A DNA stretch of 64,000 bases from a virus: IMG/VR virus record IMGVR_UViG_3300042549_005585, positions 1-64,000 of that record. One strand, given 5' to 3'. Numbering within the stretch: position 1 is the stretch's first letter; the number at the start of each line of letters is the position of its first letter. Positions 18,117 through 26,525 of this stretch are shown piece after piece. The translations under genes were made by a program, and so were the position numbers. The notes under the pieces are model-generated. The model was not told where the DNA came from and searched no databases. It worked only from the letters and a program-made list of their open reading frames with translations.

Positions 18117-19348
18117 TATGACGAGAATTTACCTATTAATGTTATAATATCTGTTGATTTCAATGTGTATCCTAATATTGTAGTGTTAAATGTTACTGTT
18201 ACAGGACCATCAGTTATACTTGTTACTGAACCAGCAGGAGCAAATTGACCGTTTACAAATACTGTAAAGTTAGTAGCTGATGTAGTTGGTAAACTTGGTG
18301 GGGCCGGAGCAAAACTTCTACCTGTAAATACGGCTGTATTGGTTGTTATTATATCAGCATCATGTTGAATATTAGTATTCAAGTAATCTATAGTTGATTG
18401 ATCCACACCTGATGTTTGAGTAATAAGTACATTTGTAGCTCCACCTGAAGTAATGTTTACTGTTGGTGGTGCGGAACTTCCTAGTCCACTTAATACAGTT
18501 TCACCGTTAATAATTACTTTAGTAACACTATAAGCTAAGTCTGAGTTTGCTTTGTATCTGTTTATAGTGTCAGGTACTAAGTAACCACTTAAAATAATAT
18601 CAAAATTAGTTTTAACTGCCCTATCATTATCATTAACAACTTCAGTTACTGTATTGAATGAGTTAATTCTAGCTCTAAAATTAAATTTATTAGGATCACC
18701 CCAATATGAGTCAGAAGCAAATTCAATTGCTTCAACTATCTTATTCATTTGTTCTACAAAATCTGTGAATACAACACAGTTGTAGGTGATAGTAACGTAG
18801 TCAGGTATTACACCTACTACAAATTCTTTTTCAGGTAATTGTCCTCTCAACACACTAAAATTATCATATATGTTTCTTTTAGTATATCTCTTTTCAAACA
18901 ATTGAACGTTATGAACAATATTACCGTCTAATTTGTTTCCTAGTTCTCTATTCTTCTCAATAGTATTTCTCTTATACATGATAAGAGGTACCATTCCTTT
19001 TCCGTCTTTGTCTCTGTAATAACCATCTGCTTGAACTGATTTCCAACGTTCAGGTGAGCCATAAATTACAGGTACATGTATTTGAGAGCCATTGTTATAA
19101 ACAGTTGGCTTAATAACATTATCAAAATAATATTTAATAGTCTCATCATTATCCTCTAAACTAATAGAAAACTTTTTAGTGTCTTCATTTTTATGAGACA
19201 TTTGTAATGCTCTATTAATTTCAGGAGCGCCAGGTACAAGAGGTTCACTCTCAATTTGGTTAGGATTACCTATGTTTTGATCATAGGGCATAACCAAAGT
19301 ATCGAGAAATTCTCTTCTATTCTGTGGGCGTGGTTTATAGTTAGACAT
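18116..19348 (-). CDS. 15: Tail sheath stabiliser/completion protein, T4 gp15-like, with C-terminal extension
   Basis: A 410-aa protein. Residues about 95-290 follow the layout of T4 gp15: a strand like GSQIHVPVIYGSPERWKSVQ, then PLIMYKRNTIEKN, then IPDYVTITYNCVVFTDFVEQ with MNKIVEAIEFASDSYWGDP, then a strand ending in ILSGYLVPDT. In T4, gp15 caps the tail tube and sheath and joins the tail to the neck. The last 100 residues (GSSAPPTVNITSGGATNVL onward) are beta-rich, fibre-like and absent from T4 gp15. It overlaps the gp14-like gene by one base, in the T4-type 13-14-15 order. The assignment is by remembered sequence pattern, not a search. Confidence 0.6.
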   Translation of the reverse strand: MSNYKPRPQNRREFLDTLVMPYDQNIGNPNQIESEPLVPGAPEINRALQMSHKNEDTKKFSISLEDNDETIKYYFDNVIKPTVYNNGSQIHVPVIYGSPERWKSVQADGYYRDKDGKGMVPLIMYKRNTIEKNRELGNKLDGNIVHNVQLFEKRYTKRNIYDNFSVLRGQLPEKEFVVGVIPDYVTITYNCVVFTDFVEQMNKIVEAIEFASDSYWGDPNKFNFRARINSFNTVTEVVNDNDRAVKTNFDIILSGYLVPDTINRYKANSDLAYSVTKVIINGETVLSGLGSSAPPTVNITSGGATNVLITQTSGVDQSTIDYLNTNIQHDADIITTNTAVFTGRSFAPAPPSLPTTSATNFTVFVNGQFAPAGSVTSITDGPVTVTFNTTILGYTLKSTDIITLIGKFSS

Positions 19349-19839
19349 TAAATTCTTTGTTTAGTTATACCTAATTTTTCTGCACGTGTGTAATGGGTAG
19401 AGCAAATAATAGACCAACTAGAACCAAAATTTTCTAATCCTTCTGAGTAAGCATAATCATTATCTTTACCTAGAATAAGTTGGTTTTGGTTTACTTCATC
19501 TACTTCATAATACAACTCATTATACATTATAACATCACCTATTTCAGGTACAACGTTTGCGTTTATTAAATCATTTTTTAAAAAACGATACTTTACTGCT
19601 CGATCTATATCTTGACCAAAATCATCTGATGATGAATTAAAGTCTCCTCTTTCAATAAGACAAGACATTAGTACTGGACCTAGATACATTTTTTCAGTTG
19701 ACTCACCATATAAATTAGCAGGTACATCATTTAAAATTATCTTATAATAACCTATCTCTTGAGATATTACGTCATGTAGTAACTCATTATTTACAGATAA
19801 GAATAGATTTATGTCTCTCGACCTTCCAAACATTGCCAT
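19348..19839 (-). CDS. 14: Neck protein, T4 gp14-like
   Basis: A 163-aa protein. The segment VVPEIGDVIMYNELYYEVDE, followed by ILGKDNDYAY, resembles the T4 gp14 strand [20 protein letters not shown]. Early residues include PVLMSCLIERGDFNSSSDDF. It is shorter than T4 gp14 (about 256 aa). It lies between the gp13-like and gp15-like genes as in T4, which supports a neck role: completing the head after packaging and binding the tail. The similarity is weak, so context carries much of the call. Confidence 0.55.
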   Translation of the reverse strand: MAMFGRSRDINLFLSVNNELLHDVISQEIGYYKIILNDVPANLYGESTEKMYLGPVLMSCLIERGDFNSSSDDFGQDIDRAVKYRFLKNDLINANVVPEIGDVIMYNELYYEVDEVNQNQLILGKDNDYAYSEGLENFGSSWSIICSTHYTRAEKLGITKQRI

Positions 19840-19841
19840 AA

Positions 19842-21002
19842 TTAACCTATAAAGATTGGTAAAGGAACATTTTCAAAAGTAGACTTCATAGCAACATTTT
19901 CGGCTTGTCTACGTTCAAGTTGTTTTTGTCTTGTCGCTTCATCTAAATCACCTCTTAATTTCTCTAACAATGCTATTTTTTCTGTTCTAGCATCTGTTAA
20001 CAAATCAGATTGGTTTAAAGTAGTTTCAGCGCCAGGAATAGGAACTGTAGTGTACTTACCTCTAATATATCCTAATAATTCTTTAGCTAATGCTAATGTA
20101 TATAAGAAGATCCATTGTCTACCTGGAGCGTTAATTTGCTGATAAGTAGGATTATTAAATGGAACATTACTTATATTAGTAACCATATTAGAACCACTAT
20201 AAGGCGCTTTAGCAGGTGCTCCTCGTTCCATACGAGAAATATATTTAAAGATCATTTTTCCTGGTCTATCTGTAGGTACAGGGAATACTTCTAATTTATT
20301 ATTAACAATGTTAAATGAGAAAGCACTCTTTCTAACCTGATCATTCAATTCAATTGCTTGTATTTTTTGAATATCCCAATATATAGGCATCATCATAAAG
20401 TTAATACCTGGGGAATAAGAACCAAACCCAAATGTATCTAATAATGATTGCACACCTGTACCTGTACCAGCATATGGGTCAAAATATCTTACAATAGCAG
20501 GTGGTGCTTGGTAAAATACTTCTTTAACTTCTATTGTATCGCCTGGTTGTAATGATGCTGATTGTTGAGCCCATACATCTAGGTCATATATTTGTTTTCC
20601 ATTTTCTAAGTCAAGAGATCCAGTATGGTAATCTACAAATCCACCAACACCTGCTTCAGTACCATAATCTTCAGCAATTCTAATCATGTTACCAAGATTA
20701 GGTGAAATTACAGTATTGTTTAATGCTGATCCAGTAGGTGTAGCTTCAAGTGATAAAAAGTTATCACGTATTTTGAACAAGTAAACCTCGTTACCGTATG
20801 TTGTTACTGCTTCTTCGAAGCAAGCGTAGAATGAGCCAGATTGTAATTCAACATCCATTAATGGGTAACCCAAACGAGCTGCACAAAATTTTGATACTTT
20901 GTCAGCGTCCGCAGCGAATGCAGGATCTGTATCGTAAAATCCGAATGGTGTTGAGCCGCTATTAAATGTTGATGAACCGTCCCAAATTGCTATATTGGCC
21001 AT
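19842..21002 (-). CDS. 13: Neck protein, T4 gp13-like
   Basis: A 386-aa protein. The C-terminal third contains the neck-family pattern RQWIFLYTLALAKELLGYIR followed by GKYTTVPIPGAETTLNQSDL and a helix of TDARTEKIALLEKLRGDLDE. The N-terminal part (SKFCAARLGYPLMDVELQSG ... CFEEAVTTYGNEV) is also typical of gp13-type proteins. In T4, gp13 with gp14 seals the filled head. Its position upstream of the gp14- and gp15-like genes fits. Confidence 0.7.
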   Translation of the reverse strand: MANIAIWDGSSTFNSGSTPFGFYDTDPAFAADADKVSKFCAARLGYPLMDVELQSGSFYACFEEAVTTYGNEVYLFKIRDNFLSLEATPTGSALNNTVISPNLGNMIRIAEDYGTEAGVGGFVDYHTGSLDLENGKQIYDLDVWAQQSASLQPGDTIEVKEVFYQAPPAIVRYFDPYAGTGTGVQSLLDTFGFGSYSPGINFMMMPIYWDIQKIQAIELNDQVRKSAFSFNIVNNKLEVFPVPTDRPGKMIFKYISRMERGAPAKAPYSGSNMVTNISNVPFNNPTYQQINAPGRQWIFLYTLALAKELLGYIRGKYTTVPIPGAETTLNQSDLLTDARTEKIALLEKLRGDLDEATRQKQLERRQAENVAMKSTFENVPLPIFIG

Positions 21003-21019
21003 AGTTAGTTATTTCCAAT

Positions 21020-21027
21020 ATAAATAT
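21020..21027 (-). promoter_or_regulatory. ATATTTAT motif, putative phage promoter element
   Basis: Coding strand reads GTATATTTATATT, 17 nt before the ATG at 21002, between the phoH and gp13-like genes. Confidence 0.45.
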
Positions 21028-21036
21028 ACTTATTAG

Positions 21037-21705
21037 TTATTTCCCATATTCATATTCTAGTATCTTACCTACTAGGTCAGAGCGGTGATTTTCCTTGAGT
21101 TTAATCCACTTAATCTCGTCAATTTTCTTGGATAATTCAATAGCATACGATAGTCCGTTCATCTCACCTGTCGACGTTTTAATGTCGGTTTGCTCATTGT
21201 CTCCATTGATTACAATCTTACCATTTTTACCTAAACGTGTTAGTATGGCTAGCATTTCACCCTTAGTTAGGTTTTGTGCTTCCTCAACAATTAATATATC
21301 ATCAACTGTTTTACCACGAATAAATTGTACTGGTATTGCTTTGATTTTCTCGTCTTGAAGTAATTTGGGTACTTCGTTTTTATCAGCGCAGCATTTAGTT
21401 AAGTTTTCAACTAATGCCTCCATGTATGGGTCAAATTTTTCATTTAAAGCACCAGGTAAGAAACCTAAGCTTCTACCAACCTCAATGGCTGCTCTAGTAT
21501 TGTAAATGCAATTGATTTGTTTTTTCTTAAGAAAATCTAACGCGGCTTGAGCACATACTAATGATTTACCACTTCCTGCTCTACCTGTCACTATAACAAC
21601 TTGATTTTCTACTATTAAACGTTTTGCTTCTTTCTGCTCTTCATTTAACTGCAAAACATTAATTGACTTGATTTCACTTTTTCTCTCGCGATTAGGTTCT
21701 CTCAT
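21037..21705 (-). CDS. phoH: PhoH-like P-loop ATPase
   Basis: A 222-aa protein covering the PhoH core. The Walker A motif GRAGSGKS is at residues 41-48. The Walker B-like segment DDILIVEEAQN lies near residue 140. A sensor-like GKIVINGDNEQTD follows, and the C-terminus has KENHRSDLVGKILEYEYGK. Phage PhoH proteins are common in marine phages. Their role is unsettled, with RNA helicase/nuclease-associated activity proposed. The gene has its own motif and is isolated from the upstream unit by a strong terminator. Confidence 0.85.
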   Translation of the reverse strand: MREPNRERKSEIKSINVLQLNEEQKEAKRLIVENQVVIVTGRAGSGKSLVCAQAALDFLKKKQINCIYNTRAAIEVGRSLGFLPGALNEKFDPYMEALVENLTKCCADKNEVPKLLQDEKIKAIPVQFIRGKTVDDILIVEEAQNLTKGEMLAILTRLGKNGKIVINGDNEQTDIKTSTGEMNGLSYAIELSKKIDEIKWIKLKENHRSDLVGKILEYEYGK

Positions 21706-21724
21706 GTATAACGATTTGTTCGAT

Positions 21725-21732
21725 ATAAATAT
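21725..21732 (-). promoter_or_regulatory. ATATTTAT motif between a terminator and phoH
   Basis: Coding strand reads TTCATATTTATATC, 19 nt before the phoH ATG and 3 nt after the terminator U tract. This is one of the clearest terminator-then-motif junctions. Confidence 0.55.
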
Positions 21733-21735
21733 GAA

Positions 21736-21760
21736 TAAAAAACCCTACATTTCTGTAGGG
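21736..21760 (-). terminator. Rho-independent terminator
   Basis: Minus strand: 7-bp stem CCCTACA/TGTAGGG, loop GAAA, then TTTTTT. It closes the unit that includes the 35-aa membrane protein. Confidence 0.85.
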
Positions 21761-21768
21761 CTTTTAGT

Positions 21769-21876
21769 TTATTTTTTAAACTTAGAAACTAAATTTTTGA
21801 TGTGTGGGCCTACCACTACACCAACTACTACACCTAACAAAAAATGCCAATGTAGAATGAATGCTAATTGCTCCAT
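21769..21876 (-). CDS. 35-aa single-span membrane peptide
   Basis: A 35-codon frame from ATG at 21876: MEQLAFILHWHFLLGVVVGV, then a Val/Gly-rich hydrophobic run, ending in a basic tail NLVSKFKK. One transmembrane helix with an Lys-rich end. An ATATTTAT motif lies 55 nt upstream and a terminator sits 8 nt after the stop, so the peptide probably has a dedicated transcript. A small membrane or holin-accessory role is possible but unsupported. Confidence 0.6.
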   Translation of the reverse strand: MEQLAFILHWHFLLGVVVGVVVGPHIKNLVSKFKK

Positions 21877-21931
21877 GTTTTAATGGGTTTTGAGTGAAAA
21901 AATGCAAAACGCGCATTAGTTGGTACCATGG

Positions 21932-21939
21932 ATAAATAT
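21932..21939 (-). promoter_or_regulatory. ATATTTAT motif, putative phage promoter element
   Basis: Coding strand reads TTAATATTTATCC, 55 nt before the ATG of the 35-aa peptide, overlapping the stop region of the 212-aa gene. Confidence 0.45.
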
Positions 21940-22577
21940 TAACCTACTCTATTAGCTGTCACTATTAATGACGGTACGGCTGGCCCATAAGTAGGTGAGG
22001 CATTATATTGTATTCGAGCATCAGAAGCAGCAGATGCCCACATTAATTGAATAAAATCATTAGCATTAACATTAACAAACCAGTTCCAAGCAGCTACAGT
22101 TTTAGCATTACTACCTCCTAATACAGTCACAGCTGTATTACTAATAGGAACATCACTGTTATTTTGTTTTATCCAAATATAAATAATAAAATCAGATCCA
22201 GCTGATGTTTTGTCTAATTGAGCTGAAAATTGAATATCATAAATTCCTGCATTAGTAAACTTAATTTTATCATTAATAGAACCAGAAATAATAACACCTT
22301 GAGAAATATCTGTTGTACTTAAAGACATTGTATTAGCAGTTCCTGGTGCTGGGTTAAGCATTGAAGCTGTATGTAAAAATGAACCATAATAATTAGTCAC
22401 ACCAAAAGATCCAGTTTGACTAGGTAATATAACTGAATTTGATATTTGGTTAAATACAGTATTACCAACTGCTTGTACAGTTGTTTTTTTAGTTATGCCA
22501 CCATTAACAATAGCAAATACATCTGTTGAGGTTGGAGTGACTAGGGATGGTAGTCCGGATATTGGTAAATCTGGCAT
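21939..22577 (-). CDS. Virion surface or fibre-like protein, jelly-roll C-terminus
   Basis: A 212-aa protein. The N-terminus MPDLPISGLPSLVTPTSTDV with FAIVNGGITKKTTVQAV is a widespread phage fibre adaptor segment. The C-terminal 130 residues (GIYDIQFSAQLDKTSAGSDF, IYIWIKQNNSDVPISNT, WNWFVNVNANDFIQLMWASA) look like a C1q/TNF-type jelly roll, which usually trimerises. It lies directly after the major capsid operon, so a head-surface decoration role is as plausible as a tail role. Confidence 0.65.
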   Translation of the reverse strand: MPDLPISGLPSLVTPTSTDVFAIVNGGITKKTTVQAVGNTVFNQISNSVILPSQTGSFGVTNYYGSFLHTASMLNPAPGTANTMSLSTTDISQGVIISGSINDKIKFTNAGIYDIQFSAQLDKTSAGSDFIIYIWIKQNNSDVPISNTAVTVLGGSNAKTVAAWNWFVNVNANDFIQLMWASAASDARIQYNASPTYGPAVPSLIVTANRVG

Positions 22578-22581
22578 ATTG

Positions 22582-22845
22582 TTATTCTTCTATAGTTATG
22601 TAAATTTTAGATCCATCTTCTTGTAGTATATAATATAAGTCCTCTTGTTGAAGAAACCCACTAGTTATTATACGTTTTGGAGCTGGTCCTTTAGGTTGGG
22701 AATTATACCAGTTTTGGTAGTGTAAATTACTTAGTTGATCAAGATAAGCATTATAACGCTTCACCTGTTCTTGTAACGGTAATTTATTAATATGCGGTTG
22801 TTGTTTAAACAACGGCCATGGCATTTCATCTACAATCAAACTCAT
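22582..22845 (-). CDS. Small phage protein, unknown function
   Basis: An 87-aa protein starting MSLIVDEMPWPLFKQQPHIN. A longer frame would need a TTG at 22863 inside the terminator/motif region, so the ATG at 22845 is preferred. It is aromatic- and Gln-rich, with no known domain. The C-terminus has LYYILQEDGSKIYITIEE. It is the first gene after the capsid terminator and is probably co-transcribed with the jelly-roll protein gene. Confidence 0.6.
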   Translation of the reverse strand: MSLIVDEMPWPLFKQQPHINKLPLQEQVKRYNAYLDQLSNLHYQNWYNSQPKGPAPKRIITSGFLQQEDLYYILQEDGSKIYITIEE

Positions 22846-22850
22846 ATAAT

Positions 22851-22858
22851 ATAAATAT
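22851..22858 (-). promoter_or_regulatory. ATATTTAT motif just after the capsid terminator
   Basis: Coding strand reads TCATATTTATATT, 3 nt after the terminator U tract and 5 nt before the ATG at 22845. That is too close for a normal -10 box if this ATG is used. Confidence 0.45.
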
Positions 22859-22861
22859 GAC

Positions 22862-22894
22862 AAAAAGAGACCCGAGCTTACAGGCTCGGGTCTC
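22862..22894 (-). terminator. Strong rho-independent terminator after the major capsid gene
   Basis: Minus strand: perfect 11-bp stem GAGACCCGAGC/GCTCGGGTCTC, 6-nt loop, then TTTTT. It lies 27 nt after the capsid stop codon. Confidence 0.9.
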
Positions 22895-22920
22895 AGGTAT
22901 CTAAACTAGACGGTTAAATA

Positions 22921-24573
22921 CTAGATAGTGTTTAAGTCTAATACATAGATCTTACCATAGAATTCAGGACGAACCATCTTCTTAGCGTAACGAGTCATGA
23001 TACCTTTACGTGGAGTGAAGGTATTTGGATCGTACACTAATGGAGTCATGATCAATGGAATGTATGGAGCGTAAACGGCACCTGATTCTAAGAATTGGTT
23101 ACCACGGAAGCCCATTAAGATAACGTTTTCAGTCATATAAGGATTCTTATAAACTTTGTAACGGCTATTTAATTGACCTACTTTTTGTACTCCAAACGCA
23201 TACTTCATAGTATCTGCTGCACCATCTGTATCAGCTGCGAATCCTGGGATTGATTCTAAAACAGTAGCTACTGAAGGAGAAGTAACTAAGAAGTTAGCAC
23301 CACCACGTAATGTTCTTTGGTGGATTGTGTTAGAGATCTTTTGCATTTTAGTTCCTAAAGTTTGGAACCAACCACCTTGTGTGTTGTAGTATCCACCAGC
23401 AGCAACTGAACTATCAACATAAGTGATAGCACCGTTAGCAGCAACAGTTACGAATCTGTTAGACTGTGCAGACCATGCTTCAACAGTTGGAGCTGCTTCA
23501 ACTAACATATCTAAGATTTCCAAATCAATCTCTAAAGAGATGTATTCAGATAAGATAGAAGTTAATTCAGCTTCAGCGTCTAATGAATGGTAAGCGTTCA
23601 AGTCTTGTGCAAATTCTGGAGTCCATTGTGCTTTTAACTTACGAGTTTTAGCAGCAATAGTCTCAGAACGTAACTGAACGTTAATTTCTGGAATAGAAAT
23701 TGTAGTTGCAGATTGAGCGTTTGGAACAGCGTATGTAGAACCATCTTCGAAATCACCACGAGCGTTAAAATCAGTTTGCTTATTATAGAAAACTGTTGTA
23801 GCTAATGGAGAAGTGAATGGATTCAAACCAGAAGAAGCAGTAACGAAGAATTCGATATTGCTGCCGTTGATCTTAGTGAACTGAGGTAAAACTTGCTCAG
23901 GAGCAATATTACTAGTAGCTGAGATAACAAATGCACCTACACCTAAAGTATCGTAGTTAGGGATGTTAGAAACAGCAACAACTACTTTCTTAATACCACC
24001 TGCTACTTGAGAAGCAGAGAAGTTAGCATCACCTTGGATATCAGCGAAAGAAGCTGAAGTTACAGCTGAAGCTGTAGCTAAAGATACTACTGAAGATGTT
24101 TGGTTCATTGTGTAACCATAACGGCCAGCACCATATAAACCACCAGAAGCGAAGTTACCAAAGTTTGTAGATGTAGCACCATATAAAGAATTACCATCTT
24201 TGAAAGGATTCTTGTTAGTTCCATATTGGAAATCTAAGAAGAATACTAAACCAGCTGGTAAGCTCATTGGTTGTACAGAAACGAACTCTTTAGAAGCGAT
24301 TTGACCAAATACTTTACGTACTAAAGGTAAGGCAACGCCAGCCCATTGTTCACCAGTCCCTGGAGTGAATGTACCACCTGTACCAGTTTGAGAAGACTCA
24401 ACAACTAATTGCTTAGCTTGATTCTCCAACAACATAGCCATAGTAGTTCTGTCTTGTTCGCCAAGACCTTCCAAAAGACCTGATTTTGCCCATTTGCTAG
24501 CTAATTTGCTTGCATCAGATTGAACTGACTGCCATGGGTTAGCAGATTCGATTAAAGATTGAACAGTACTCAT
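22921..24573 (-). CDS. 23: Major capsid protein, T4 gp23-like
   Basis: A 550-aa HK97-fold major capsid protein of the T4 type. T4-like traits include SLIESANPWQS at the N-terminus, LPLVRKVFGQIASKEFVSVQ PMSLPAG (about residues 83-110), TRKLKAQWTPEFAQDLNAYH and GFRGNQFLESGAVYAPYIPL. It follows protease and scaffold genes, as in T4. T4 gp23 loses an N-terminal propeptide by gp21 cleavage. Here candidate sites are MLLE-N near residue 51 and LVVE-S near residue 60, followed by a Gly-rich SSQTGTGGTFTPGTG. It is transcribed with the scaffold gene and ended by a strong terminator. Confidence 0.92.
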   Translation of the reverse strand: MSTVQSLIESANPWQSVQSDASKLASKWAKSGLLEGLGEQDRTTMAMLLENQAKQLVVESSQTGTGGTFTPGTGEQWAGVALPLVRKVFGQIASKEFVSVQPMSLPAGLVFFLDFQYGTNKNPFKDGNSLYGATSTNFGNFASGGLYGAGRYGYTMNQTSSVVSLATASAVTSASFADIQGDANFSASQVAGGIKKVVVAVSNIPNYDTLGVGAFVISATSNIAPEQVLPQFTKINGSNIEFFVTASSGLNPFTSPLATTVFYNKQTDFNARGDFEDGSTYAVPNAQSATTISIPEINVQLRSETIAAKTRKLKAQWTPEFAQDLNAYHSLDAEAELTSILSEYISLEIDLEILDMLVEAAPTVEAWSAQSNRFVTVAANGAITYVDSSVAAGGYYNTQGGWFQTLGTKMQKISNTIHQRTLRGGANFLVTSPSVATVLESIPGFAADTDGAADTMKYAFGVQKVGQLNSRYKVYKNPYMTENVILMGFRGNQFLESGAVYAPYIPLIMTPLVYDPNTFTPRKGIMTRYAKKMVRPEFYGKIYVLDLNTI

Positions 24574-24593
24574 TTGTTAATGAAAATTTAAAT

Positions 24594-25739
24594 TTATTTA
24601 ATAATACCCGCTAATTTTTGTAAGCGGTTAATAACAGCATCGCTTTCTACAATTGTTTGCTTAGGAGCATTTCCAACTGCTTTAGAAGCGAAACCAATAG
24701 ATTCTTTCAATGAAGACTTCTTAGTCTCACTTACAGATTCTTTTAATGTTGCGTAAATGTTTTTAACCTCATTGATTGTAGTTGCACGATCAAATGCGTT
24801 AATAACTTTTACTTTTTGTGATTCAGCTAATGACTTAGCTTTGAAAATCTTATTAACGTAAAGTAATTTAGCGTTTAATAAGTTCACTTCGTTAATTGAT
24901 TCTTTCAATGTTTTGATAACACTGATAGCTTCTTTTAACTCTTTTTCAGCTTTTTCTGCTTTCTTTTCTGCCTTAGCAGCTTTTTCTTCAGCAGCTTTTT
25001 CCTTAGCTTTTTCAGCTTTGGTTTTTTCTTTTTTAGCTTCGTAAAGGTCATCATTAGATTCTTCATCTAATTCAGATAACATTTCGTCGATGTCGGTAAT
25101 TTCTGTGTCAGAAGTTTCCATGTCAGTTGGTTCCATATCAGGAGCTTCAGATCCACTTTGTCCCATTAACTCAGCTACAACATCATGAATGATGTCTCTT
25201 AACTCGTCAACAGTTAACTCAGTGATTTCTTCGTCACCTTCTTCTTCACCTTCTTCTTCTTCTTCTTCCTCTTTCAATTCGTCATCTTTAGCTTCTTCCA
25301 TGGTATCATCTTCTTCTGCTGCTTCCATCATAGAATCATCATCAGATTTTGCTTCTTCCATGTCAGCGCCTTTGTCTTCTCCCTCTAAAGCTTCAAGTTC
25401 AGCTAAGATTTCGTCTAAAGATTCTTCCATATCGTAAGTTTCGTCCATTTGGTCGTCACCTTCTTTAAGTTTGTCGTCTTCATCCTTATCAGCTGTTTCT
25501 TGCATTTCTTCTTTGTTAGAAGCAGGCTTCTTAATGCGATACTCTTCGATTCCTTCTTCCATCTCATCTTTAACTTCGTCTAATTCTTCCTCAACTTCTT
25601 CAGAAAGTTTTAACGAAATCATTTCTTTGATTCGTGGAGCAAAGGTTTCTTCAAGAGCGGCTTTTGCATTAGCTAACGCGGCTTCGCGTACAGCTTTAGC
25701 ATCAGCGATCGCTTGTGCGAACAATGCTTGATTTGACAT
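24594..25739 (-). CDS. 22: Prohead core scaffold, T4 gp22-like
   Basis: A 381-aa highly acidic, Glu/Asp-rich helical protein. It has a long acidic stretch at about residues 75-235, a Lys/Glu/Ala coiled coil (about 240-270) and a helical C-terminus ending RLQKLAGIIK. Several (L/I)-x-E tripeptides are scattered through it, as expected for a core protein degraded by the prohead protease. The position between protease and capsid genes matches T4 gene 22. The C-terminal LAGIIK recurs in the 282-aa protein at 33950-34798. Confidence 0.8.
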   Translation of the reverse strand: MSNQALFAQAIADAKAVREAALANAKAALEETFAPRIKEMISLKLSEEVEEELDEVKDEMEEGIEEYRIKKPASNKEEMQETADKDEDDKLKEGDDQMDETYDMEESLDEILAELEALEGEDKGADMEEAKSDDDSMMEAAEEDDTMEEAKDDELKEEEEEEEGEEEGDEEITELTVDELRDIIHDVVAELMGQSGSEAPDMEPTDMETSDTEITDIDEMLSELDEESNDDLYEAKKEKTKAEKAKEKAAEEKAAKAEKKAEKAEKELKEAISVIKTLKESINEVNLLNAKLLYVNKIFKAKSLAESQKVKVINAFDRATTINEVKNIYATLKESVSETKKSSLKESIGFASKAVGNAPKQTIVESDAVINRLQKLAGIIK

Positions 25740-25804
25740 AATAAAATTTTTGTCGGGGATTGTCTATTTAATTTGAGACAATATAAGGGTATGTAATTAA
25801 AACG

Positions 25805-25825
25805 ATAGGATATTAGAGATCCTAT
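25805..25825 (-). promoter_or_regulatory. Leader hairpin between motif and scaffold gene
   Basis: Minus strand: 7-bp stem ATAGGAT/ATCCTAT, loop CTCTAAT, then CGTTTTAATT. It lies 65 nt upstream of the scaffold ATG and downstream of an ATATTTAT motif, so it may be an attenuator, an RNA-stability hairpin or a weak terminator. Confidence 0.4.
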
Positions 25826-25835
25826 ATGGGTATCA

Positions 25836-25843
25836 ATAAATAT
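25836..25843 (-). promoter_or_regulatory. ATATTTAT motif upstream of the scaffold-capsid unit
   Basis: Coding strand reads CATATATTTATTG, 96 nt before the scaffold ATG. It would drive scaffold and major capsid genes, the most highly expressed head genes. Confidence 0.45.
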
Positions 25844-25870
25844 ATGTAGATATGTCTAAGCGATAAAGTC

Positions 25871-26515
25871 CTAGATAGGCTTTATGCAACATATCCCAGT
25901 TTGAGAACAAATAATCTCAGATATTAACTGGTTGATTTTACCATATTTGCTAGGTTTAGCAATTGTTGTTGGGTCATATGACTCGTTCATTGTTCCACCT
26001 GTTGGACGCATAAATGCACCTTGTGTAGATGGTGTTGATACAAAATCCCAACATAACAATTCGAAATCGTCTTGTACCTCTACTGTACCTTCACCTAATG
26101 GTTTAACTGAACCCATACCACGAGATGAAATACCTACAGTAATATTATTAACAAATAACTGCTTTAAGATATTACCACTTGGTGTCGGTAATACTTCGAT
26201 TCTACCCATTAAATCATCTCCGTCCCACCATAATTTAGTAATGTTATGGCATACGTTTTTAAGATTGATAATAGATGAATCTGGGTGATCTAGTTCGCCT
26301 AATGCTCTATTTTCAGCGATAGGTCCACTAACATACTTTTCTACTTCACGTTTTAAAGTATCTTTAGGATAAACACGTCCATTTTGATTTTTAGCATCAG
26401 CACGTTGTACCACACCCTCAACAATTAAGTTTTTAGATGGATTAAACTTCGCCTCATTCAATGATTGAGGTGATGGCTGGAATGAGAAATATTCTATTAA
26501 AACTTGTTTGGACAT
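25871..26515 (-). CDS. 21: Prohead core protease, T4 gp21-like (S77)
   Basis: A 214-aa serine protease of the prohead type. NGRVYPKDTLKREVEKYV precedes ALGELDHP with the catalytic His at 77. VGISSRGMGSV holds the catalytic Ser at 130 or 131. LLCWDFVSTPS follows. In T4, gp21 is activated inside the prohead and cuts capsid, scaffold and internal proteins after (L/I)-x-E. The N-terminal SLNE-A (residues 18-21) and a C-terminal LISE-I could be self-processing sites. This enzyme is the proposed partner of the many tagged proteins in this window. Confidence 0.88.
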   Translation of the reverse strand: MSKQVLIEYFSFQPSPQSLNEAKFNPSKNLIVEGVVQRADAKNQNGRVYPKDTLKREVEKYVSGPIAENRALGELDHPDSSIINLKNVCHNITKLWWDGDDLMGRIEVLPTPSGNILKQLFVNNITVGISSRGMGSVKPLGEGTVEVQDDFELLCWDFVSTPSTQGAFMRPTGGTMNESYDPTTIAKPSKYGKINQLISEIICSQTGICCIKPI

Positions 26516-26525
26516 GATTAGTATA

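Noticed and set aside
25189-25437. Ser-rich plus-strand frame (and a second at 25471-25731)
   Set aside because: It is the antisense of the Glu/Asp-rich scaffold gene; GAA/GAG codons read as TTC/CTC backwards. No independent support.
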